Below are positions 12,701-18,196 of a stretch of DNA of 64,000 bases, one piece after another (within the stretch, counting starts at the first letter, position 1; the number at the start of each line of letters is the position of its first letter). A model generated the notes under the pieces. That model was not told the DNA's origin. It did no database searches and saw nothing but the letters and a program-made list of their open reading frames with translations. This DNA comes from Criblamydia sequanensis CRIB-18 (lineage in GTDB: Bacteria; Chlamydiota; Chlamydiia; Chlamydiales; Criblamydiaceae). The translations under genes were made by a program, and so were the position numbers. The DNA lies in NCBI RefSeq assembly GCF_000750955.1, contig NZ_CCEJ010000008.1, positions 124,001-188,000 on the forward strand. The letters run 5' to 3'.

Positions 12701-13071
12701 AGTCGACGGACGCACGCTTTTTTAGACAAGCGCTTTATTTGGATTCTCTCTTATCTCAAGATGCTTCGAAAAGGACTAGAAAGGTCTGTCTTTATGACCT
12801 TAACCTCGGGATTGTTGCAGATGGCAAGAACTGTTTTAATGAAGATGAGTTAAATAAAAACGAGGCCTTCCTGGAGCTGATTGTTAAAGTGAAAATCTTT
12901 AACGGCGATTTAAATTACACTCATGAAGAAGAAAAAATATTAGATAAGCTGCTTTCTAATGATGAGGAAAAAGAAAAAGCGGCTGCTTTGATAAGAAAAG
13001 CGCTCACATGGAAAAGCGAGAGGAAAAAGCTCTTTAATCAGAGTTTAATCCATCACATGGTCACTGTTTAA
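3724..13071 (+). CDS. Giant 3115-residue protein with SF2 helicase-like core and C-terminal membrane segment
   Basis: This is an uninterrupted frame starting at ATG 3724 after TTTAGGA. N-terminal part: an LWLPGG motif near residue 160 and NTGEG near 190, then about 1,700 residues without a family I recognise. The helicase-like core follows: Walker A GTGSGKS (1994-2000), a DEGH box (2129-2132), SATPG (from 2413), and QGVGRLRE (from 2585, possible arginine finger R2589/R2591). A hydrophobic region spans about 2816-2903, and a C-terminal domain (about 2905-3115) carries CHEV and GDQSTDARFF. The DEGH surroundings, ending in FTLG, recall the DEAD-like DUF3638/DUF3645 proteins of eukaryotes and environmental chlamydiae (from memory). 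ATP-driven remodelling at a membrane, or an effector role, is inference. The homologue at 1-2840 is partial. Confidence 0.9.
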   Translation: MQFDGFISSNNFPTPLSMEPAKKKFLLSNDPTPRVQDSEIESLSEIKYTPGESFATYDKKLFALESADFLIRDLEMGFCPTPSEQISRFTSCLKAALKNLGDQESDEAYDFSNIEQFQRYVDLISDLKRDVHNNTKLKNLTKQTIADLKALKPGQSLWLPGGFKTDKMTQEMIYVIEKQKNGKFAFTVVNTGEGIENHPGFVFHGKAKFQTHLTKENILEVDICQNEFIESLLEMQLSFDWYYKTTHADNIYKGLFPYLKGSEPRKIDPRNFPEFYQGKQKSETTSLMKALFTSLRQDCIRKGTSFEEGLKTYKRIKFFYTANSLRDACYDFSTSHFCKSQAIFIKEIAEKQARSARKLFKEGVLTKQTLQRTEATLIHIKEGLKSAKGLAKKSLGKRAEKYDYSYKDSRSASSAFTFKEPVPPYDFVDRPRKASCPSLSVKKILKTSEVNLTSSSDVKDFLLKQYNTFQTILLSNPTQEQVEVVLQALIATVRSLPIPSKADAFWEMPDEEIDDCLEALYKISRIFLSTQTTDGKTLTAEAQVELHALFAISQRLCFKKNDLNINQERVPVESFIEFYQNPQVLLISPTARERIEKIRSYCNDQYDLTAPVDTTVFTENLKKSLFIPKDYGVHDVTQVSDFEKVDNAYSRFLRKALSNPIVIANLKKAGLQNASLEEKMHALLSDRLQDKPRLLPRSYHYFRQIFFASEFSKSITTSPDRIAEEFFYKKTVTKYRDEVYTSFTLKIDAGFVSGYSNPEWTGDRELRKNIQDSFSTRDQNSLMYDFIKEAEREMALISVSGPDEVVRAIAHAENNLPGFFEDEKNRALFACHFFRPGRLNTTFFHDPRVAKKVIHFLHQKIDFFKTKKNLKAALFFVNLAATVAEEVKNCHSKHGPRFTEVGIENLNFLRDYREELLEEILPLADSFVEKSEVYMQLANLHALFSTKDLLAKLKYGGEEANTLAIDLLTSLILPTLSNKYPYPVESKNLLLLMKDSLFDYLNKSNSKRDEILNAIIERFIEKNANWSKLGDAAIYEDPSQGLKIDFQAGCIYENDELLTYLPNKIADNNLFKTIFKGITGVSYNKNSEKRKHSSYSKESPYFVIHEGEKTSKVWVNKNDNGILIEREIEGVTYLSIETSKLLHINETLPCELLEPDDIIWSHVKPQQSTRGFFSKSLGFRDNKEGHFRVEKKNGEVFYLHYEGSSDVFNMTKITKEDLELIEPSKTIAPDFTRFEPLKNTRFYASPKVKNQLARFEFSSLKLGFNVRTVDGVTRAFSEDIPGFFVSSNQNCKPYEFMPYALVLENASGQKKFLIPEKSRVFKALGFEQSFSPIQIHETGTNKYLCYDVEETAKGDRLKAVSAHEGLYAVYLMVLNKKYSKASYYLNQSHSLSRYTENEQELIKNITMTLAKDGHPSAKALLLRLVNMGEINRKKHASNDIQEPKKEEVLALLTSYQNYVANKNNETHCFLTVQEEKNILRTLLAEFKKQLQKLDDFEIPAFIKDILKNQQLKIFPTLQSRLRELAGKENELEEIDLQNQMQSLEPKKEALLSDVYRGDFFSLIAEPTKPLHQFNKPLSLSREDFRVWFSTFYGILKSGSTEDKERLHKLLKLMEGSSLLLKEEGSSQKAFFNLLKALRDSPSSFPPVSELLAYKEFVYDRNKTDYWQKKDDFDKKKEALFQRLVKLTDRGGNSIFNFANLGALFNAVLFSTGNEAEEILHNEIPTLQDFLKLSLTISQEPLPPAIRDLDKGAIDPYFEKLIRKFFKKDFQCSPPPLEFDELEENPLVKARSAEVKKMMEAYYATKPKEEVFYKLRNKTSLDTLQKTLEGTIKSFKKDLKKREERLLKALNTLSNEEGAFRHLALLGKEIPKVTLDGGVNLFLMGKLPKDLDLEMGTYLALKSRVAQGANCLENLEKLKDSKDMNGERELAIHRLAEDLSIQRGYLGEGSTKLQRLYLAFEGKNGLLLRAKQVAILNDFANYSDEKALQLIAMLGTGSGKSKILAQLMQLIRRGVSPLIVNLWPSPLYMVNANDTKGQVGPSFGQVSDSFEYGRNSPLTLDHIRFTLRELRQAALETRQVNARPENIQSAELKFLEALELIDKNELQEEEIIHCFQELLKTFRASETHIDEGHVNLSPRHEVNFTLGDPKPVSEKHVEAIEMIYKTLLREFKGVVNLTNFQSLLEKETFDHAQKEKLAISLMPYMVITEEQKDSYIKYVTEKESAMPPWLAAHPKKEEIAVLRGELTLLLVETLSKSTAVHYGLSKLNSDIEYAKPYDANDSCVELSEYDNAHETLNKTYQTYLNRRLCLDQVWRTIDSWQKAGVDEAKQKRKDPKDTEAYRDFEKYFPKGMPGLFVLTKSDVDKWLSKINKNDDFIFYYIKKHVAPSIQQYPEKLKSDPQNLKSCFKNIIAMSATPGPKEIYGADAEFRTDKGSDELVLDTLSQKCKDNKSIHELNANQPGQILDEIIKDLLPKETLIRMLIDIGSLFKGISNEQLASKLLEHFKSTNPEIKGVVFFKDDELMSLEINPQGGTKLIPFERSLLKPKERFTYCDNKHMFGADIRQYPQAIGLCTYDRHVDLDDMLQGVGRLRELTKGQSVEWAITKEAKNLITKDELSFVDLRNHSLKNQAERESDDLYRSFRQQMRNEIRLKLMIKLIYAGSFRQVIALYRDFRKFLVEKNPTSAIELYGSPQEEVRTLKALKLERKQLIKQVDEFTSLSAHEKTSLKEALESYKQKALDLKEKFPEKVKISNTILGTESEIQQQVQQEMNVEEDTLVYDRNGLFKRKPDLWGNSFDPFAGTWANPSSMVLYNISRFVKSIFSFLKSLPLALLAPIRFIANKLGAPRGLISGLAKGTIMLTAGLVNLAALLAIGSVVAALSLSLALIASIPLLIGKVTGVLFNKSSSPVPLFEASEVVRSGSFEDASKLSALLRSKSGSILMTNNFLKRQESSVELPNMPPFGKEQRTCHEVVVIEDTDANGHKTYSIIMGDQSTDARFFRQALYLDSLLSQDASKRTRKVCLYDLNLGIVADGKNCFNEDELNKNEAFLELIVKVKIFNGDLNYTHEEEKILDKLLSNDEEKEKAAALIRKALTWKSERKKLFNQSLIHHMVTV

Positions 13072-13086
13072 AAAGTCCTTATTTAA

Positions 13087-13122
13087 GTTTGAATCATCGG
13101 ATTTAAATCCGATGATTCAAAC
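13087..13122. terminator. Bidirectional terminator, 36-base perfect palindrome
   Basis: Arms GTTTGAATCATCGGATTT (13087-13104) and its exact complement (13105-13122) meet with no mismatch. The site sits between the convergent ends of the giant gene (stop at 13071) and the YjbH-type gene (stop at 13129), with T-rich bases on both sides. The position and symmetry fit a two-way transcription stop. Confidence 0.75.
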
Positions 13123-13128
13123 GCTTAT

Positions 13129-15282
13129 TTAATACTCTCGTAAGTCATTAATGAGGTCATATAGGTTTCCGCCTGTGTTTGCAAATTGACCGACATCCCT
13201 TAACCAGGCTGACATTCCATAGTAAAAGCGTTTTCTTGAAGATTGCGTGTAGAAGATGTCTAAAGGCATGGAAATCATCGCCCCTTTATCATAATAGGTG
13301 GACCCATTAATCTCATCATGGCCATTTGTTCTTGTATACCAAAAAGTTACTCTTAAACCGCTTTCAAAATAGCGCGACACTTCATAGCGAACCCCAAAAT
13401 CCCTTGCCAGAAACTGTCCGACTTTAATCCTAAATTCAAGATCCGGGCCTTTCCAATCATAATATAGATTGAAAAAAGCTTGATTTCCTATAAAGTTGAC
13501 GTAGGTCGGAGTAAAACCTCTTAAGCGCCTTATTTTTTTTTCAAATCCAAACCCTGTCGTAGTTCTTTTTTTGACTACCGCTCCCTCAATCCCTAAGGCA
13601 AAACAGCTGTTCACCGGATAATAGAGAATTTCACCTGCCACCCCTCCATACATTCTTTCAAGCCAACCCCAAGATAATTTTGAAAAGAAAGCGTTTCCCA
13701 AATTCCAGATTTTACGAAAATAGAGTTCCTGAAAAGTTAAACCTCTTTGCTTATAGTAGTTGATGATGTCGCTTCGAACGTTTAATAGCTGAGAGGGGTT
13801 TAAACGATCGACATCTTTTAAATTATCGATGTCAGAAACGAAAAGAAAGCCGACCCGGGCTGTATAGTAAATAGCGTTGGAAAGATAGCCCTCTATTCCG
13901 GGGGCTGCTCCAAAGGCATATTTAAATTTTCCTTTAGCGCTTCCAAAAAAGGAGTGAAAATCCGGCAGCACAAAAAAAGAAATGGCGGGCCTATTCGCCT
14001 TAAATATTACAGTTTCAGCATAAGGAGGAAGGGCTTTATAATCCAAAAGGGGGGAATGAATTTTAAGCTCGTAAAACCCCATGCCGCCTAACTGAAAAGC
14101 TTTAAGCCAAGCTGAAAGAAAGTGGTATTCCTGAGCTTCAAAACCATCGCCTTCTATAACCACTGTAATGGCTTGGATGCCATCCGGCACTAAGCTTGCC
14201 ATAATATAGGAAATGCGCCTTCTTACTTCCTCTTCCTCGCTATAAGCTAAATTTTCCGCATGAATTCGAAGAGTGGCAAGGCCAAGCGGCTCTTGTGTAA
14301 GAGAAACTTTTAAAAGCATAAACCCTTGAGACTTTAATACATATGCAAGCTCTTGGCTAAAAGCTTCCTCCGGTCTTAATTGCGAGATGGGTTCATGAAC
14401 AACAGGCGCTCTATAAGGAAGAGGGTCTTCCACTTTCGGCACAAAGCCTTTCGTCATTCCGAAATTATAAAAAGTGGATAAGCTAAAAGCAAAAGCGCAG
14501 CCGCGAATGTAGCTTGCTGAAAGGTCAAAAGTATCAAAAACGCGCCATTTAAGCCCTAAATTGATCGCGCTTTTTTTCTCTCTGCCATCGGGGTGAGGCT
14601 CTATATTTTTGTCTTTATAGGGTGTGGCGTCATACTCGGCTACAAGAAAGAGCGGATAAATCCAGGATTCCTCATAATTTTTAAAGGGCATCCAGGAAAA
14701 ACCGCCAAAAAAACCTCTTATTCTTTTTCCGCCATACCCGAGCGTCAATTCCATCGCTTCTTTGGCAAATACTTTTGTTAAAGCGACATAGCTTGCTTCA
14801 AAGCTTTTAGTGCCAAGAAAGTCTTCAAGCCCGACGGCGATTCCGGGAAGGACATAATCAGAGTCTTCAGGATGCAAAATGGCAAGTTTAATATTTGCCC
14901 CTTTGTCTGACATATCCCCAAAGCCAAAGGGGGTTAGGACGGGGTCATCGACGCCTTTAAAAACGCGGTAGTTTAAAGAAACTTCAAGCCAGTAATTTAA
15001 TTCGCAGCGAGCGCTATAGATATGATAGGGAGAAACGTAAGCAAACCCTGCGCCAAGCTCCCCTTCATTCCCTATACGAGCGGAAGGCATATTGATATAG
15101 CCTCCCATCAGAAGATGGTTATAGTGCAAAGGGACTCGGTAGCATAATCTCTTATTAATGCTCTCAACTATAGTTAAGTCATCAAATAAGTTTCGTCTTT
15201 CCAAATCAGCTCTACAGAAAGAGAAAGTAGAGACTAAAATTAAAAAGCAGAAAATGAATTTTATGCTTCGGTTATCTGTCAT
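13129..15282 (-). CDS. YjbH-type outer-membrane protein
   Basis: This is a 717-residue exported protein. The start has a signal peptide (basic residues, then FIFCFLILVSTFSFC, cleavage near residue 25), and the C-terminal half is rich in alternating aromatic and polar strands typical of an outer-membrane beta-barrel. Features matching the YjbH family (DUF940): LLMGGYINMPSARI near residue 57, GLEDFLGTKSFEASYVALTK, and a late GLRVTFWYTRTNGHDE followed by DKGAMISMPLD. In enterobacteria YjbH is the outer-membrane part of the yjbEFGH exopolysaccharide locus. No yjbEFG-like genes are seen nearby, so here it probably acts alone or with distant partners. Export of a surface polysaccharide is inferred. 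It has no close same-strand gene upstream. Confidence 0.8.
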   Translation of the reverse strand: MTDNRSIKFIFCFLILVSTFSFCRADLERRNLFDDLTIVESINKRLCYRVPLHYNHLLMGGYINMPSARIGNEGELGAGFAYVSPYHIYSARCELNYWLEVSLNYRVFKGVDDPVLTPFGFGDMSDKGANIKLAILHPEDSDYVLPGIAVGLEDFLGTKSFEASYVALTKVFAKEAMELTLGYGGKRIRGFFGGFSWMPFKNYEESWIYPLFLVAEYDATPYKDKNIEPHPDGREKKSAINLGLKWRVFDTFDLSASYIRGCAFAFSLSTFYNFGMTKGFVPKVEDPLPYRAPVVHEPISQLRPEEAFSQELAYVLKSQGFMLLKVSLTQEPLGLATLRIHAENLAYSEEEEVRRRISYIMASLVPDGIQAITVVIEGDGFEAQEYHFLSAWLKAFQLGGMGFYELKIHSPLLDYKALPPYAETVIFKANRPAISFFVLPDFHSFFGSAKGKFKYAFGAAPGIEGYLSNAIYYTARVGFLFVSDIDNLKDVDRLNPSQLLNVRSDIINYYKQRGLTFQELYFRKIWNLGNAFFSKLSWGWLERMYGGVAGEILYYPVNSCFALGIEGAVVKKRTTTGFGFEKKIRRLRGFTPTYVNFIGNQAFFNLYYDWKGPDLEFRIKVGQFLARDFGVRYEVSRYFESGLRVTFWYTRTNGHDEINGSTYYDKGAMISMPLDIFYTQSSRKRFYYGMSAWLRDVGQFANTGGNLYDLINDLREY

Positions 15283-15378
15283 GTGTCTTTAAGAAAAAGA
15301 AGTCTAATGAAGAATGCCTTTTAAAAGGGGACAGAATAAGGGTTTGCAAAATTTAAGCGAAAAGCTTTTTGACAAAGG

Positions 15379-15404
15379 CTCTCAATTTGTAAAAATCGAG
15401 AGCT
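15379..15404 (-). terminator. Possible terminator downstream of nqrA
   Basis: An 11-base stem with one mismatch (GCTCTCAATTT at 15379-15389 and AAATCGAGAGC at 15394-15404) and a 4-base loop lies 24 bases after the nqrA stop. The T-run is stronger on the plus strand than on the minus strand, so efficiency for nqrA is uncertain. Confidence 0.5.
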
Positions 15405-15427
15405 TATTTTTACAAGCGTTCTAAAGT

Positions 15428-16810
15428 TTATGACATTTCCTTGGAATATTTTCTCAAACCATCTTTAATGATTTCAACCATTTCGATTTTGGATGGGCAA
15501 ACAAAGGTTGTAAGCGCGAAATCTTCAGGGGCGACTTCCAGGAGGCCTAGTTCTTCCGCAAGATCAAAATCTTCTGCCATGACGGCTTTGACAAGCTGCA
15601 TGGTTGGAATTCTAAGGGGTTGAACTTTTTGATAAAGGGTTGAGTCAATAAAGGCCCTATGTTCCCCGTGCATGTTTGTCGTAAAGTCAAATTCTGTTTT
15701 TTCAGGGTTCATATGCCCGGAAGCATAGGCTCGGCTAAAGGAGTATTTATCTAGCCCAAGTCTAAAAAAGTGTAAAAACTCACGTTGTCTATTTTCGGGG
15801 ATGGCGGAAAAAGCATAGTCTAAAATGCCTAAAAAACCATCCGGCTCCACTTTATGACCCATTAAAGGATCTCCTGAAATAAGTCGCATCGGCTGCTTAA
15901 TGAGCCTGCCTGCAATAAGAGCAGATACAGGAATGCCTTCTCTAACTCTAAAGTAACCCCTTTTACCTTCTAAAATACCGGGGCCGCCGATTCCAATGAC
16001 TCGATCAATTGGATATTTCCCTTTTCCAACAAGAGAACCCACTGTAATGACATCCCGCACATTTAAAGTCCAAACCACATCTTCAGCAGACCTAATAGGG
16101 GAAATATTTTGAATATGAAGCGAGGGATTGGAAATGGGATGGGGGCCTTCCGCTGTGTGGTACGTAATGCCTTCTTGACCGATCAAAAGAGGGTGGACGG
16201 CATTCATAGCCCTGACAAGGTGAACCTTGCCGTCTGTTAATTTTTTTAAAACTTCCAAACCTAGTTTAAATTCGGATTCATAGCCCTCAAGTTGATATTC
16301 TGCAGGGGGTACAAAGGGAGCTGATTCCAAGGCTTTAATAAAAATGGCAGAAGGTTTTTTTTCTTTAGAGGGGAGAAGACAAAAAGGCCTTTCCTGAATA
16401 AAAAACATAGCGCCGCCTTCATAAAGGCGGTCTAAAAGCTCTTCTTTTGTTGCATGGTTTGGATTTAAAGGAGGGTGTTCGAAAATATCTTCGTGCTGTT
16501 TAACTTCAATTACCATGGTTAAGAGGCGTCTTTTAAGACCTCTATGAAGAGCCTTGATCACACCGCTTGCCGGGGATACAAACTTTCGGTAATCATTTTT
16601 CTTGTCGAAAGCTACAGGTTCGCCAATGCTGACTGTGTCCCCTATTTTTTTTAAGAGAACAAACTGGGTGTCAAAGGGAGAGAAATCAAGGGCAATATGG
16701 TTGAAATGCTCAATTGTTGAAGATTGTCCGGAAGGTTGAAGTTTTTGTATGGAGCCTTCTGGTTTTCCAATAATTGGGATATCAAGACCTTTTTTTATTT
16801 TGATATGCAT
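15428..16810 (-). CDS. nqrA: Na+-translocating NADH:quinone reductase subunit A
   Basis: NqrA is the peripheral subunit of the sodium-pumping NADH:ubiquinone oxidoreductase in the cytoplasmic membrane. The 460-residue product starts MHIKIKKGLDIPI, the family's usual N-terminus, followed by the biotinyl-lipoyl-like region (FVLLKKIGDTVSIGEPV, SPASGVIKALHRG) and a Rnf/Nqr core with VGKGKYPIDRVIGIGGPG. A longer frame reaches 16873, but its extra 21 residues fit no family member, and a GGGAAGAG-like ribosome site precedes the ATG at 16810. The other nqr genes are not in the window, which matches Chlamydia, where nqrA lies apart from nqrBCDE and nqrF. It is divergent from prmA across 170-odd bases that must hold both promoters. 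Confidence 0.95.
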   Translation of the reverse strand: MHIKIKKGLDIPIIGKPEGSIQKLQPSGQSSTIEHFNHIALDFSPFDTQFVLLKKIGDTVSIGEPVAFDKKNDYRKFVSPASGVIKALHRGLKRRLLTMVIEVKQHEDIFEHPPLNPNHATKEELLDRLYEGGAMFFIQERPFCLLPSKEKKPSAIFIKALESAPFVPPAEYQLEGYESEFKLGLEVLKKLTDGKVHLVRAMNAVHPLLIGQEGITYHTAEGPHPISNPSLHIQNISPIRSAEDVVWTLNVRDVITVGSLVGKGKYPIDRVIGIGGPGILEGKRGYFRVREGIPVSALIAGRLIKQPMRLISGDPLMGHKVEPDGFLGILDYAFSAIPENRQREFLHFFRLGLDKYSFSRAYASGHMNPEKTEFDFTTNMHGEHRAFIDSTLYQKVQPLRIPTMQLVKAVMAEDFDLAEELGLLEVAPEDFALTTFVCPSKIEMVEIIKDGLRKYSKEMS

Positions 16811-16985
16811 TGACTCTTCCCTTTGATTAAATAAATCTATAAAAACCTTATCTAGAAAGGAATTTTTTAGCAAATAAGAGAAGCTTTAAGGCCACCTTTT
16901 TTGATTTCGTGATGGCTTCCTTAACTCTGACTTGCTAAAATTACGGGATTAAATTTTCTTAACTTATTAAAAAGAGAAGTTGATT

Positions 16986-17810
16986 TTGTTGCATTATAAA
17001 CTAATTATCCCAATTGAAAACGAGAACGTTATTATTTCTTATTTAGAATCAAAAAATTTGCCTGTTTTTGCAGTTGTTGAAACAGAAGGTGAAGTTGAAA
17101 TATTTACCGCTTTTGAAAGAAATGAAGAGGTTGAATTAAACGAGCTTAAAGAGAAATTTAATCCTTTTAAAGCAGAAGCTTTGGGAACCGGGGTTGTGGA
17201 TTGGGAATCGGAGTGGCAAGCCCATTCTAAATATTATCAAGACGGCTTTTTAAAAATTCAACCCATTGATTTTGGAAAAAGCGGCCGCGAAATTAGTATG
17301 CTTCCCGGGCCCGGATTTGGGGACCTTTCCCATATGACGACAGAGCTTACCTTAAAACTTATGTCTAAGCTTCCTTTAAAAGAAGCTTTTTGCATAGATA
17401 TAGGATCGGGAAGCGGCATTTTGTCAATTGCTGCAGCTTCCTGGGGTGCGAAAAAAGTAATCGCTCTTGATATTGACCCTGAAGCTGTTTCTCACACTAA
17501 GGAAAATGCCAAGTTAAACCACTTTGACTCAATCATAGAAGCTCATTTAACCCCTTTTGAGGGGCTTCTAGATAGTCTTCTTAATCAGAAAACACTTTTT
17601 GTGTTTATGAACATGATTGAAAGCGAGCAAAAGACAGCTTTCCATCAAACGCAAATAGAAAAGCTTAAGGGGGTGGAGATATATCTTGTGACGTCAGGTA
17701 TCCTTGAAAAAGATAAGACGAAATATATTCAAAAGCAAATAAAAGCCGGCTTTAGGCTGCAAGAAAGCCTTGAAAAAGAGGGATGGGTGGCTTGCGTTTT
17801 TAAGAATTAA
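16986..17810 (+). CDS. prmA: Ribosomal protein L11 methyltransferase
   Basis: PrmA is an S-adenosylmethionine-dependent enzyme that trimethylates ribosomal protein L11. An N-terminal substrate-recognition part is followed by a class I methyltransferase fold: DIGSGSGILSIAAASWGAKKVIALDIDPEAV carries motif I (DIGSGSG) and the acidic end of beta-2 (D in ALDID). MLPGPGFGDLSHMTT replaces the usual GxAFGTGxHxTT loop and is still recognisable. No ATG is available: TTG codons lie at 16980, 16986 and 16989. GAGAAG ends at 16979, directly against the first, so 16986 (6-base spacing) or 16989 (9-base) is more likely. The gene meets the FmdB-type gene tail to tail with five bases between. Confidence 0.88.
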   Translation: MLHYKLIIPIENENVIISYLESKNLPVFAVVETEGEVEIFTAFERNEEVELNELKEKFNPFKAEALGTGVVDWESEWQAHSKYYQDGFLKIQPIDFGKSGREISMLPGPGFGDLSHMTTELTLKLMSKLPLKEAFCIDIGSGSGILSIAAASWGAKKVIALDIDPEAVSHTKENAKLNHFDSIIEAHLTPFEGLLDSLLNQKTLFVFMNMIESEQKTAFHQTQIEKLKGVEIYLVTSGILEKDKTKYIQKQIKAGFRLQESLEKEGWVACVFKN

Positions 17811-17815
17811 AAACT

Positions 17816-18109
17816 TTAAGAACACTCTTTTTTATTTTTTCCGCATGGGCAGCATCCTTTAGGGGAATCATTTTTACTTTGCGGCTCTTTTTTAGGTGAG
17901 GAATCTTTGCTGTCGCTTTTAGGCGGGGACTTATAGTCAGTGATATAAAAGCCGCTTCCTTTAAACGAAAGGCCGATCCCGCCGCCCGGTCCTCGTCTTA
18001 AAGCCTCTTTATGGCATTTTGGACAAGTGGTAAGAGGATCTGAGGTTATCTTCTGGAAGGCTTCCAGTCTGTGTCCGCAATTTTCGCAAGTGTAGTCATA
18101 AGTCGGCAT
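17816..18109 (-). CDS. FmdB-family zinc ribbon protein
   Basis: This is a small 97-residue protein. The N-terminus MPTYDYTC is diagnostic for the FmdB/CxxC putative regulatory family, with a zinc ribbon formed by C8, C11, C29 and C32. A glycine-rich stretch and GSGFYITDY follow, also family-typical. The C-terminal tail is lysine/serine/proline-rich and ends in a second cysteine cluster (CCPCGKNKKEC). The biochemical role is unknown; zinc binding is a safe inference. It lies downstream of groEL on the same strand, separated by a hairpin. Confidence 0.85.
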   Translation of the reverse strand: MPTYDYTCENCGHRLEAFQKITSDPLTTCPKCHKEALRRGPGGGIGLSFKGSGFYITDYKSPPKSDSKDSSPKKEPQSKNDSPKGCCPCGKNKKECS

Positions 18110-18139
18110 TTTAACACCTAGGATTTAGTAGTTAAATAA

Positions 18140-18168
18140 AAGAAGACCCTTTTTTAGAGGGCCTTCTT
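18140..18168 (-). terminator. Terminator after groEL
   Basis: AAGAAGACCC (18140-18149) pairs with GGGCCTTCTT (18159-18168) with one mismatch. On the minus strand the stem is followed by TTTTATTT. It stands 29 bases after the groEL stop and before the fmdB-type gene. Confidence 0.7.
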
Positions 18169-18196
18169 GTAAGAAGAAAGTGATAAGGGATTGATT

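Noticed and set aside
16811-16873. Longer nqrA start at 16873
   Set aside because: The added 21 residues are not seen in NqrA, and the ATG at 16810 has the family N-terminus and a ribosome site.
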